The position numbers were made by a program, and so were the translations under genes. DNA of 64,000 nucleotides, taken from the NCBI RefSeq assembly GCF_900106695.1, contig NZ_FNMZ01000001.1, positions 1,302,001-1,366,000 of the forward strand, in the 5' to 3' direction. Of this stretch, positions 53,936 to 61,350 are shown one piece after another; positions within the stretch are counted from its first letter, which is position 1; every line of letters starts with the position of its first letter. The notes beneath the pieces were generated by a model. That model had not been told where the DNA came from. It made no database searches and saw only the letters and a list, made by a program, of their open reading frames with translations. This stretch comes from Albimonas donghaensis. GTDB taxonomy: Bacteria; Pseudomonadota; Alphaproteobacteria; Rhodobacterales; Rhodobacteraceae.

Positions 53936-54904
53936 TCAGGCCCGGATCCGCAGCACCGGCCCCCGCCCCGGCCCCCGCCCCGGCCCCCGCCCTGGCCCCC
54001 GCCCCGGCACGGCGAGGATGCGGCGCAATCCGGGCAGCCGCGCGGGCAGATCGCGCAGGGCGTCCTCGTCCAGGAACACCGCGGCGGTCGACACCGCGTC
54101 GGCCAGCGCCGCCGAGGCCGCCTCCACCGCCACAGTGGACCAGAGCGGCCCCCGCCCCGGCTGACCGGGATGCGCGATATGCGCCGCCCGGCCCGGCCCC
54201 AGCACCAACGCGGAGGGGGAGGAGACGGCGAGCCCCGCGGCCTCGATCCGCCGCGTCTCGACCAGTCCGCGGGCCGGGTCCTCGACCCCTACCCGCCAGC
54301 GCCCTACGCCGGCGCGGATCTCTCCCGCATCGACCAGCGCGTCGGGAAAACCGTGCGCGCGCAGGACCTTCGCCACCAGATCGGCGGCCAGGCCCTGGGC
54401 GGCGCCGTTGAAGGTCATCGCCATGCCCGGGCGCGCGAAGCGCAGGCCGGCCTTGTCGGCGCGCACATCCTCCAGCCCCACCGCCGCCCGCCCCGGCCCG
54501 GAAGGCTCGCCCCGCGCCAGGGCGGCCAGCAGCGGCTGCACGGTCGGATCGAACGCCCCTCCGGTCGCCGCATGGACCCGGCGGGAAAGCGCCAGCAGGC
54601 CGAGAAACGCCTCCGCCGGTTCGGCGAGCGCGCCGTCGCGGTTGAGCCGCGACAGCGCCGAATCCGGGCGATGCAGGGAGAATTGCGCCTCGATCCGCGC
54701 GATTTCGGCCCGCGCGGCGGCCAGCGCGGGGCGGGCGAGGTCCTGCGGCCCGCGCAGGCTGATCGCGGCGGGAGCGCCCAGCGCGGTCCCGCGCCAGCGT
54801 GTCACCGCATCCCGCGCCGCAAGTCCGCCAAGGCCAAGCGCCGCGGTCCCCGCCACCAGAAAACGACGCCGCCCGATCCCGGAACCGATCCTCCCCCCGA
54901 TCAT
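53936..54904 (-). CDS. apbE: FAD:protein FMN transferase (ApbE family)
   Basis: 322 residues from ATG 54904, which overlaps the stop of the NosR-like gene. A twin-arginine-type signal (G-R-R-R-F-L-V-A-G-T-A-A-L-G-L-G-G-L-A) suggests export. ApbE features include G-G-A-F-D-P-T-V-Q-P-L, T-F-N-G-A-A-Q-G-L-A-A-D and L-V-D-A-G-E-I-R-A-G-V-G. It links FMN covalently to a Thr of partner proteins; the coupled upstream gene has such a site. The C-terminus carries four G-R-G-P units encoded by a 12-base tandem repeat. Confidence 0.92.
   Translation of the reverse strand: MIGGRIGSGIGRRRFLVAGTAALGLGGLAARDAVTRWRGTALGAPAAISLRGPQDLARPALAAARAEIARIEAQFSLHRPDSALSRLNRDGALAEPAEAFLGLLALSRRVHAATGGAFDPTVQPLLAALARGEPSGPGRAAVGLEDVRADKAGLRFARPGMAMTFNGAAQGLAADLVAKVLRAHGFPDALVDAGEIRAGVGRWRVGVEDPARGLVETRRIEAAGLAVSSPSALVLGPGRAAHIAHPGQPGRGPLWSTVAVEAASAALADAVSTAAVFLDEDALRDLPARLPGLRRILAVPGRGPGRGPGRGPGRGPVLRIRA
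53958..54005. repeat. 12-base tandem repeat in the apbE 3-prime end
   Basis: Four copies of GGCCCCCGCCCC (one with a T change), encoding the G-R-G-P tail of ApbE near its stop. In-frame (12 bases is four codons), so copy-number change would only alter tail length. Confidence 0.92.
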
Positions 54905-57090
54905 GTCGAAAGCTCCGCCGCAGGGCGCGTCGCGGCGGGGCGGCGCGCGGGCAAGGCGCGGCCGCGGGCGGCCAGCACCAGCGGCACGCAGCGGGCCGGG
55001 TCGTCGTGAAGGCTCACGCAATCAAGGCACTGGAAGCACTCGGCATAGTCGATGCGGCCCGAGGGCTCGATCGCGCCATAGGCGCATTTCACCCGGCAGA
55101 GCTGGCACGGCGCGCCGCATTCCGCCCGCCGCGCGATCCAGTCCCGCCCCCGCAGCGCCCCGCCGATGGCCATGAACGCCCCCAGCGGGCAGACATAGCG
55201 GCAGAACCCCTTGAACAGCACCAGCCCCAGCCCCAGCCAGGCGACCGCATAGGCGACATAGAGCCATTCGCGGTCGAAGCCGGTGGTGATGGCGGTCTTG
55301 AAGGGCTCGATCTCCGCCGCGATCTCGATGCGGTCGGGGGCGAGGAACAGGGTCGCGACGAGCGCCGCGAGGAGGACGTTTTTCACCCGCTTCAGGCGGC
55401 GGTCCCAGCGGGGCGCGGGCTCGATCCGCGGCAGGCGCAGGGCGCGGCCCAGGTGGTGGGCGAATTCCTGCAAGGCGCCGAAGGGGCAGAGCCAGCCGCA
55501 GAAGAACCCCCGCCCCCAGGCGACGAAGCCGAGGATCGCCGCCCCCCAGACCAGCAGGGAGAACGGATCGTAAAGGAGGAAGTCGAAGGACCCGCCCTCG
55601 ACGCCTGCGCGGATCACGCCCAGCACCGTGACGATGGAAAGCTGCCCCTGCCCCCACCAGCCCACGAAGACGGTCATGGCGGCGAGCACGCCCAGCCGGA
55701 CCGGCGTGAAGGCCCGCAGCCCCGCCAGCCGGTTCATCCCCGGCCCCAGCGCCGCCGCCAGCCCCGCCAGCCCGAGCCCCAGCGCCGAGAGGTCGAGGGC
55801 CCGGCCCCGCAGCGCCTCGGCGAAGGGGGAGAGGGGGGCGGGGGTTTCGGGGCGCTGGAAAAATCGCTCGGGGGTCGCGATTTCGGCGTCCAGCGTGCGG
55901 GTTCCGACCTGCGGCTGGAACACGCCATGTTCGCGCGGGGCGAGGATGGAGAGCGTCCAGGGCCGCGACGGGTCGAAGCCCAGCCGCCGGTCGGCGCGCA
56001 GGATCAGCGCGGCGCCGCGGTCCACGGCCTCGACCAGCGCGGCGGGGGCGTCGGGGGCGAGCTCCACGAAGAGATCCGCGTCGCGCAGGGCGACGGGAAG
56101 GTCGTCCTGCGCGGCCGAGACCCGGTCGGGGGCGGTGTTGCGCACGAAGCCGTCGGAGACGAGGCCGTGGCGCGCGGCCTCCACCACCAGGATCGGCTCG
56201 TCATGGGGGGAGATGGCGAGGAAGTCGCGCAGCTCGGCCAGCGTGCCGGGGGCGAGCGCCGCGCGGGCGATGGCGGGGGGGCCGAGATCCACCACCCACA
56301 GGTCGAGATAGGGGGCCTCGGGGGCGTCGGCCGCCTCGGGGTCGTCATCCTCCCACAACGAACCGGCGAACAGCGCCTGCATCCGGGCGTTGCTCACCAC
56401 ATGGCGGGCGGCGATGCCCTGCGCCTGCAGCGCCGCCCAGTCCAGCGGTTCGTCATGGGCCGGGTCCGGCTGCGCCGCGGGGGGGCGCACGACGCCGCGC
56501 ATCCGGTCGCGGGCGACCTCGAGCGCGGCGGCGAGGATGCTCTCATGCGCGATGCGGACGCTCGCCGTCGCCTTGGTCACGCCGTCCAGATAGACCAGCG
56601 CCGAGGCCTCGCCGGCCTGGCCATAGGGGGTGCCGACCACCATCGGGCTGGCGATGGAATGGCCGCGATACTGCTCGAAAAAGGCGTGGAACGGGGCCTC
56701 GCCCAGGCCGGAGACGAAGATCGGCTCGTTATGGGAGAGCAGGCGCACGTCGATGAAGCGGGCCTGATCGTCGAGCATGACCAGCGCGTCGATCGGGGCG
56801 CCGGAAAAGCCGGGCAGCGGGGCGAGGGGGCCGGTCTGGAAGACGTAGCCGGCGGGGGCGCCGCCGGAATTGAGCAGGGTCCAGACGCCGCGGTCGTCCA
56901 CCGGCGCGCCCAGCGCGTAGGGGGGCGGGACGAGATCGGCGAGCGCGGGCTGGGCGAGGGGCGCCACGGCCGGGGCGGCGGCGAGGGGCGGGGCGTGCGG
57001 GGCGCAGAGCAGCAGCGCGCCCGCCAGGCTCGCGGCGAGGCGACGGGGCGCGCGCGGGCGGGGAATGCGGCGGAGGAGACGGGCGAGCAT
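54901..57090 (-). CDS. NosR/NirI-like flavin and iron-sulfur membrane electron-transfer protein
   Basis: 729 residues. An exported N-terminal FMN-binding domain (about 40 to 200) carries L-D-G-V-T-K-A-T175-A-S, matching the ApbE flavinylation pattern D-x-x-(S/T)-x-A-T. A second soluble region (200 to 430) precedes about five membrane helices. The C-terminus has two C-x3-C-P motifs (F-C531-G-W-L-C535-P and F-C630-R-Y-V-C634-P) and two ferredoxin-type cysteine sets (C658, 662, 665, 669 and C685, 688, 691). NosR moves electrons from quinol to the periplasm. No denitrification genes are near; apbE is coupled, and a PQQ-regulon motif lies 39 bases upstream. Confidence 0.88.
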   Translation of the reverse strand: MLARLLRRIPRPRAPRRLAASLAGALLLCAPHAPPLAAAPAVAPLAQPALADLVPPPYALGAPVDDRGVWTLLNSGGAPAGYVFQTGPLAPLPGFSGAPIDALVMLDDQARFIDVRLLSHNEPIFVSGLGEAPFHAFFEQYRGHSIASPMVVGTPYGQAGEASALVYLDGVTKATASVRIAHESILAAALEVARDRMRGVVRPPAAQPDPAHDEPLDWAALQAQGIAARHVVSNARMQALFAGSLWEDDDPEAADAPEAPYLDLWVVDLGPPAIARAALAPGTLAELRDFLAISPHDEPILVVEAARHGLVSDGFVRNTAPDRVSAAQDDLPVALRDADLFVELAPDAPAALVEAVDRGAALILRADRRLGFDPSRPWTLSILAPREHGVFQPQVGTRTLDAEIATPERFFQRPETPAPLSPFAEALRGRALDLSALGLGLAGLAAALGPGMNRLAGLRAFTPVRLGVLAAMTVFVGWWGQGQLSIVTVLGVIRAGVEGGSFDFLLYDPFSLLVWGAAILGFVAWGRGFFCGWLCPFGALQEFAHHLGRALRLPRIEPAPRWDRRLKRVKNVLLAALVATLFLAPDRIEIAAEIEPFKTAITTGFDREWLYVAYAVAWLGLGLVLFKGFCRYVCPLGAFMAIGGALRGRDWIARRAECGAPCQLCRVKCAYGAIEPSGRIDYAECFQCLDCVSLHDDPARCVPLVLAARGRALPARRPAATRPAAELST

Positions 57091-57128
57091 GGGGCGAGCC
57101 TAGAGCCGCGGCGCGCGAGCGTCCCTTC

Positions 57129-57138
57129 GACCAAGGTC
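57129..57138 (+). promoter_or_regulatory. PQQ-regulon motif site 4 (GACCAAGGTC), upstream of the NosR-like gene
   Basis: GACCAAGGTC, preceded by C and followed by GG, 39 bases upstream of the NosR-like ATG (minus strand). The core is identical to the pqqA site, including the preceding C. Confidence 0.6.
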
Positions 57139-57336
57139 GGAGCGGGCGGCGGGCGCGGAGGCCGCGCGTCGGCCCGCCCGAGGGTTGCGAGGGCGCGCCC
57201 GCGCGGCGCGGGGACGGACGCGCGTGCGGTGAGGAGAGCGGGTGGAGAACGGCCGGCGCGGGCGGGGCGGCCGGGGCAAGCGCAGGGCGCGAGGACGCGG
57301 ACGGAGATCGAGGCGAGACCGTCCGGGCCTTGACGC

Positions 57337-57396
57337 GGGTTTCGGGGCGGGTTTCGGGGCGGGTCTCGGGGCGGGTCTCGGGGCGGGTCGCGGGGC
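57337..57396. repeat. 12-base tandem repeat, five copies, after the CAP-domain gene
   Basis: Five consecutive units of GGGTTTCGGGGC / GGGTCTCGGGGC / GGGTCGCGGGGC, ending two bases before the stop of the CAP-domain gene (minus strand). The changes lie at two positions. Function unknown; it could act as a pause or end region for that gene. Confidence 0.93.
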
Positions 57397-57398
57397 GG

Positions 57399-57962
57399 TC
57401 AGCCGCAGCGCCGTCCCGCGACCCAGACCCAGACGGGCGCGTCCCGCCAGGCGCCGGACATCACATAGGCGAAGCCGATCCCGTAATCCGCGGCCTGCGG
57501 CGAGACCATGTTGGCGTGGTGGCCGGGGCTGCCGCGCCATGCGGCCAGAACCTGGTCCGCGCCGCGCCAGTTCAGCGTGAGGTTCTCGGCGACCCAGCAC
57601 CAGGCGTAGCCGGCGTCGCGGGCCCGGTCGCCCACCGAGGAGCCGTCGTGGCCCACATGGTCGATCAGCCCCTGCCCGGCCAGCGTCATGGCGTGGCCCT
57701 GGGCGGCGGCCTCCAGCGCCGGATCGCGGGCGAGACGCGGCAGACCGGCCTCGGCGCGGAACGTGGCGAAGCGGGCGTCGAAATCGGCGCGGCCCGCGGC
57801 CAGGTCATCGGCATCGGGGGCGCGGCCCGCCGGGGCGGCCATCAGAGCCCCCGGCCGCAGGACGCCGAGACCGGCCCCGAGGCCCAGCGCGATCCGGCCC
57901 CCGAGGCCCAGCCCGACCCCGATCCCGGCCAGCGCCTCACGCCGAGGGAGCGCCGGAGGCAT
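57399..57962 (-). CDS. Exported CAP (SCP/PR1)-domain protein
   Basis: 187 residues from ATG 57962; an in-frame ATG at 57986 is possible. The N-terminus P-R-R-E-A-L-A-G-I-G-V-G-L-G-L-G-G resembles a twin-arginine signal. The CAP domain (about 60 to 185) shows R-A-D-F-D-A-R-F-A-T-F-R-A-E-A-G-L, H-A-M-T-L-A, and the signature S-P-G-H-H-A-N-M-V. Bacterial CAP proteins are secreted and of mostly unknown role. The start overlaps the end of the MarR gene by 26 bases, so the two are co-transcribed, away from the ect genes. Confidence 0.8.
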   Translation of the reverse strand: MPPALPRREALAGIGVGLGLGGRIALGLGAGLGVLRPGALMAAPAGRAPDADDLAAGRADFDARFATFRAEAGLPRLARDPALEAAAQGHAMTLAGQGLIDHVGHDGSSVGDRARDAGYAWCWVAENLTLNWRGADQVLAAWRGSPGHHANMVSPQAADYGIGFAYVMSGAWRDAPVWVWVAGRRCG

Positions 57963-58437
57963 CGGTCGCCGCCACGTCGCCGGCATGCAGGATCGGGGCG
58001 GCGTCGGCCGTGTCGGGGGCGAGCATGTGGGCCACCCGTTCCAGCGAGGCGACCAGCATCGCCTTCTCCCAGTCGTCGAGCTTGGCGAAACGCTCCGCGA
58101 AGCGGCGCTGCAACGGGTCGGGCGAGGCGTCCAGCGCCGCGGCGCCGGCCTCGGTCAGCGACAGCCAGTACTGGCGACGGTCGCTCTCGCCCCGCCGGCG
58201 CAGGACCATGCCGCGGGCCTCCAGCTTTTCGATCAGCGCGGTGGCGGTGGCCTGGGCGACGCCGACCGACTGGGCGATCCGGGTGGGCGTGGACTCGGCC
58301 CCGTCGCGCAGATGCTCCAGCACCATGAGCTGCGGCGTGGTCAGGCCGGTCTCCCGCGCTAGGGCGCGGGCGGAGGTTTCGGTCGCGCGCAGGATCCGCC
58401 GCATGGCGACGAGCGCGGTGGTCAGACGGTCCTGCAT
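57937..58437 (-). CDS. MarR-family regulator divergent from ectABC (EctR-like)
   Basis: 166 residues from ATG 58437; in-frame ATGs further upstream exist but lack ribosome sites and encode an atypical extension. The winged helix (about 40 to 110) reads L-T-T-P-Q-L-M-V-L-E-H-L-R-D-G, P-T-R-I-A-Q-S-V-G-V-A-Q-A-T-A-T-A-L-I-E-K-L-E-A-R-G-M-V and R-R-G-E-S-D-R-R-Q-Y. In methylotrophs a MarR protein, EctR, represses ectABC from an adjacent gene. The divergent position here suggests the same. An unusual C-terminal tail of about 25 residues overlaps the next gene. Confidence 0.85.
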   Translation of the reverse strand: MQDRLTTALVAMRRILRATETSARALARETGLTTPQLMVLEHLRDGAESTPTRIAQSVGVAQATATALIEKLEARGMVLRRRGESDRRQYWLSLTEAGAAALDASPDPLQRRFAERFAKLDDWEKAMLVASLERVAHMLAPDTADAAPILHAGDVAATDASGAPSA

Positions 58438-58593
58438 GGGGCTTGCGACTCGCTTGGACGCCGCGCGGTTCGGCGGCGACGCCATTCTAGACGGCTGGGC
58501 GGGCGGGGAAAGATGTCCGAGGATTGTTCGATCTCCAAAGGTTTGAGGATGCTCCGAGCCCGGATAATTTTGGCTCCCGAACATTCTTGGCGC

Positions 58594-58614
58594 GGGAATA
58601 ACCACATTATTCCC
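58594..58614. promoter_or_regulatory. Inverted repeat GGGAATAA-N5-TTATTCCC, candidate operator
   Basis: Perfect 8-base arms: GGGAATAA (58594-58601), spacer CCACA, TTATTCCC (58607-58614). It lies between the divergent marR-like gene and ectA, upstream of the predicted ectA promoter. The size suits a MarR dimer. Confidence 0.65.
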
Positions 58615-58628
58615 CGGCAAGCCACTTC

Positions 58629-58642
58629 AAAAACTAGTTTTT
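58629..58642. promoter_or_regulatory. Palindrome AAAAACTAGTTTTT, candidate operator
   Basis: A perfect 14-base palindrome, 15 bases to the right of the GGGAATAA repeat and 42 bases before the -35 box of the predicted ectA promoter. It could be a second operator or a curved-DNA element. Confidence 0.55.
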
Positions 58643-58683
58643 TCCGTCAACTGCCGTTTTTTTGGCCAGAGAGTGCTTCGGTA

Positions 58684-58711
58684 TTGAAACCTCATGTGGG
58701 GGCTTTATATT
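58684..58711 (+). promoter_or_regulatory. Predicted sigma-70 promoter of ectABC-ask
   Basis: TTGAAA (58684-58689), 16-base spacer, TATATT (58706-58711), 32 bases before the ectA ATG. It is the best match to a housekeeping promoter in the window. Confidence 0.65.
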
Positions 58712-58742
58712 CCTCGTCAACCGAAACAACCGCGACGGACCG

Positions 58743-59285
58743 ATGCCTAGAGACACCGCCATGATCGACCTCCCCGACCTGCGCCGCCCCGAAAGCTCGG
58801 ACGGCGCGGCGGTGTGGGAGCTCATTCGCGATTGCCAGCCGCTCGACCGCAATTCGCTCTACTGCAACCTGCTTCAGTGCGACCACTTCTCGGATACCTG
58901 CGTCATCGCGGACCGGGATGGGGAGACGCTGGGCTGGATCTCGGCCTATATCGTGCCCGACAAGCCCGACACGCTGTTCGTGTGGCAGGTCGCCGTGTCC
59001 GAGGACGCGCGGGGCATGGGGCTCGCCGGCAAGATGCTGGACGAGATCCTGGACCGGGACGTCTGCGCGGATGTCGAGCGGATCCAGACCACCATCACCC
59101 GCGGCAACGCCGCGAGCTGGGCGCTGTTCCGCCGCTTCGCCGATCGCCGCGACGCGCCGATCGAGAGCGAGGCCCACTTCACCCGCGAAGAGCACTTCGA
59201 GGGCCGCCACGACACCGAGCACATGGTGGAGATCGGCCCCTTCGGCGCGCTGCGCCGCCCCGATCTGAAGCGGGCCGCCGCCTGA
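58743..59285 (+). CDS. ectA: L-2,4-diaminobutyrate acetyltransferase
   Basis: 180 residues from ATG 58743; ATG 58761 is an alternative, and neither has a strong ribosome site. A GNAT-fold enzyme that acetylates diaminobutyrate with acetyl-CoA. Signature segments are L-R-R-P-E-S-S-D-G-A-A-V-W-E-L-I, N-S-L-Y-C-N-L-L-Q-C-D-H-F, the acetyl-CoA loop E-D-A-R-G-M-G-L-A-G-K-M-L and R-G-N-A-A-S-W-A-L-F. First gene of ectABC-ask; a 196-base gap without notable features precedes ectB. Confidence 0.94.
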   Translation: MPRDTAMIDLPDLRRPESSDGAAVWELIRDCQPLDRNSLYCNLLQCDHFSDTCVIADRDGETLGWISAYIVPDKPDTLFVWQVAVSEDARGMGLAGKMLDEILDRDVCADVERIQTTITRGNAASWALFRRFADRRDAPIESEAHFTREEHFEGRHDTEHMVEIGPFGALRRPDLKRAAA

Positions 59286-59481
59286 TCGGACCGTGATCGA
59301 GACCGCCGGAGCCCGACCGCCTGACCTGCGGGGGCCCGGCCAAAGGCAAGAAGCCGATTTCGGGACGCCGCCGGCGCGCACGCCGCCCGCCCCGACCTGA
59401 CTGACCCCAGACACGACGCAAGCCGCCTGCGCGAGACCTCGCGCGGGCGACGCTGCGCCGACATCGAGAGAGAGGACGATC

Positions 59482-60798
59482 ATGACCGCCTCCACGACCC
59501 AGACCGCCGACGCCGCCGACATCTACACCCGCCGCGAGTCCGAGGCCCGCTCCTACTGCCGGTCCTTCCCGACCAGCTTCGCCACCGGGCGCAACGCCAC
59601 GCTGACCGACGAGGACGGCCGGGACTACATCGACTTCCTCGCCGGCTGTTCGTCGCTGAACTACGGCCATAACGACCCGGACATGAAGCAGGCGCTGATC
59701 GAGCACCTGACCCAGGACGGCATCGGCCACGCGCTGGACTTCCACACCGCCCCCAAGAAGGCGTTCCTGGAGACGTTCGAGCGGCTGATCCTTCAGCCCC
59801 GCGGCATGGACCACAAGGTGATGATGACCGGCCCGACCGGCACCAACGCCGTCGAGGCCGCGATGAAGCTGGCCCGCAAGGTGACCGGGCGCGAGACCAT
59901 CGTCGCCTTCACCAACGGCTTTCACGGCATGACCATGGGCGCGCTGGCCGCCACCGGCAACGCCGGCAAGCGCAACGGCGCCGGCATGGCGCTGTCGGGC
60001 GTGGCGCGCGCGCCCTTCGAGGGCGCCTTCGGGGCCGACGTGGACACGCTCGCCCAGCTGGAGATGCTGCTGGAGAACCCGTCCTCGGGCTTCGACATGC
60101 CCGCCGCCTTCCTAGTGGAGCCGGTGCAGGGCGAGGGCGGGCTCAACGCCGCCTCGCGCGAGTGGCTGGAGGGGCTGGGCCGGCTGGCCAAGCGTCACGG
60201 GATCCTGCTGATCCTCGACGACATCCAGGCCGGCTGCGGTCGGTGCGGCACGTTCTTCTCCTTCGAGGGGATGGACGTGGAGCCGGACATGGTGCCGATG
60301 GCCAAGTCGCTGTCGGGCTACGGCCTGCCCTTCGCCGCGCTGCTGCTGAAGCCGGAGCTGGATATCTGGAAGCCGGCCGAGCACAACGGCACCTTCCGCG
60401 GCAACACCCACGCCTTCGTCACCGCCCGCGTGGCGCTGGAGAAGTTCTGGGCCGACGGCGCCTTCCAGGCCGAGCTGGCCGAGAAGGCCGCCTACCTGGA
60501 GACCCGCCTTGAAGCCATCGCCGGGATGCTGCCCGACGCCCGCCTGAAGGGCCGCGGCTTTTTCCGGGGCGTGGACGTGGGCTCGGGCGAGCTGGCCGCC
60601 GAGGTCTGCGCCGAGTGCTTCGACAAGGGCGTCATCATCGAGACGTCGGGCGCCCATGACGAGGTGGTCAAGGTGCTCGCGCCGCTGACCATCGAGAAGG
60701 AGCTGCTGGCCCGCGGGCTCGACATCGTGGAGGCCGCCGTGGCCTCGCGCGTCGCCGCCCGCTCCCCCGCCGTCTCCGCCAACATCGCCGCCGAGTGA
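59482..60798 (+). CDS. ectB: L-2,4-diaminobutyrate transaminase
   Basis: 438 residues, a class III PLP aminotransferase that converts aspartate semialdehyde and glutamate to diaminobutyrate. The N-terminus [12 protein letters not shown] is the EctB hallmark. [22 protein letters not shown] and the PLP lysine in [11 protein letters not shown] are present. GAGAGAGGA lies upstream of the ATG. It is the central ect gene. Confidence 0.96.
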   Translation: MTASTTQTADAADIYTRRESEARSYCRSFPTSFATGRNATLTDEDGRDYIDFLAGCSSLNYGHNDPDMKQALIEHLTQDGIGHALDFHTAPKKAFLETFERLILQPRGMDHKVMMTGPTGTNAVEAAMKLARKVTGRETIVAFTNGFHGMTMGALAATGNAGKRNGAGMALSGVARAPFEGAFGADVDTLAQLEMLLENPSSGFDMPAAFLVEPVQGEGGLNAASREWLEGLGRLAKRHGILLILDDIQAGCGRCGTFFSFEGMDVEPDMVPMAKSLSGYGLPFAALLLKPELDIWKPAEHNGTFRGNTHAFVTARVALEKFWADGAFQAELAEKAAYLETRLEAIAGMLPDARLKGRGFFRGVDVGSGELAAEVCAECFDKGVIIETSGAHDEVVKVLAPLTIEKELLARGLDIVEAAVASRVAARSPAVSANIAAE

Positions 60799-60869
60799 GG
60801 CCCGCCGGGCCCCGGCGTCACGCCGCGGCCCGCGCCCCCTCGACCCCGGACCAAGACAAGGAACACGAC

Positions 60870-61268
60870 ATGATCATTCGCGATTTCAACAAGATCAAGG
60901 GCACCGAGCGCGAGGTGGCCGACGCCCGCTGGAAGTCCGCCCGCATGCTGCTGGCCGATGACGGCATGGGCTTCAGCTTCCACATCACCACCATCGAGGC
61001 GGGCTCGGAGCACACGTTCCACTACAAGCACCACTTCGAGGCGGTGTGGTGCGTGTCGGGCGAGGGCTCGATCGAGGACCTGGCCACCGGCGAGGTGCAC
61101 GAGATCACCCCCGGCGTGATGTACGCGCTGAACCTGCACGACCATCACACGCTGCGCGCCAAGACCGAGCTTCAGCTCGCCTGCTGCTTCAACCCGCCGG
61201 TGACCGGCACGGAAGTGCACCGCGAGGACGGCTCCTACGCGCCGGCCGAGGACGACAAGGCGGCCTGA
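60870..61268 (+). CDS. ectC: Ectoine synthase
   Basis: 132 residues, the typical length. A cupin that cyclises N-gamma-acetyl-diaminobutyrate to ectoine. The start [16 protein letters not shown] and core [17 protein letters not shown] and [12 protein letters not shown] match EctC; metal-binding His and Tyr residues sit in these segments. AAGGAACACGAC precedes the ATG. No ectD hydroxylase follows, so hydroxyectoine is not predicted from this locus. Confidence 0.96.
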   Translation: MIIRDFNKIKGTEREVADARWKSARMLLADDGMGFSFHITTIEAGSEHTFHYKHHFEAVWCVSGEGSIEDLATGEVHEITPGVMYALNLHDHHTLRAKTELQLACCFNPPVTGTEVHREDGSYAPAEDDKAA

Positions 61269-61350
61269 GCCGCCCGTCCCCGACGCTGAGCCCACCGTTG
61301 ACGCCCGCCGGTCCGCCGGCGGGCGCTACCCGAACGAACGAGGCCAGGGC

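Larger units (their letters stand above)
57091..57398. promoter_or_regulatory. Upstream region of the NosR-like gene
   Basis: 308 bases between the CAP-domain gene and the NosR-like gene, both on the minus strand. It holds PQQ-regulon site 4 (57129-57138) and a five-copy 12-base repeat (57337-57396). The remaining sequence shows no gene. Confidence 0.55.
58438..58742. promoter_or_regulatory. Divergent marR / ectA control region, AT-rich
   Basis: 305 bases, strikingly AT-rich for this window from about 58510 to 58720. It contains an inverted repeat (58594-58614), a 14-base palindrome (58629-58642) and a good promoter (58684-58711), each listed separately. This is the expected control point for osmotic induction of ectoine synthesis. 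Confidence 0.75.

Noticed and set aside
54901-57090. Part of a nitrous-oxide reductase (nos) cluster
   Set aside because: No nosZ, nosD, nosF, nosY or nosL in the flanking DNA; neighbours are cox and PQQ genes.
60870-61350. ectD hydroxylase next to ectC
   Set aside because: After ectC there is only an 82-base gap and then the aspartate kinase gene.
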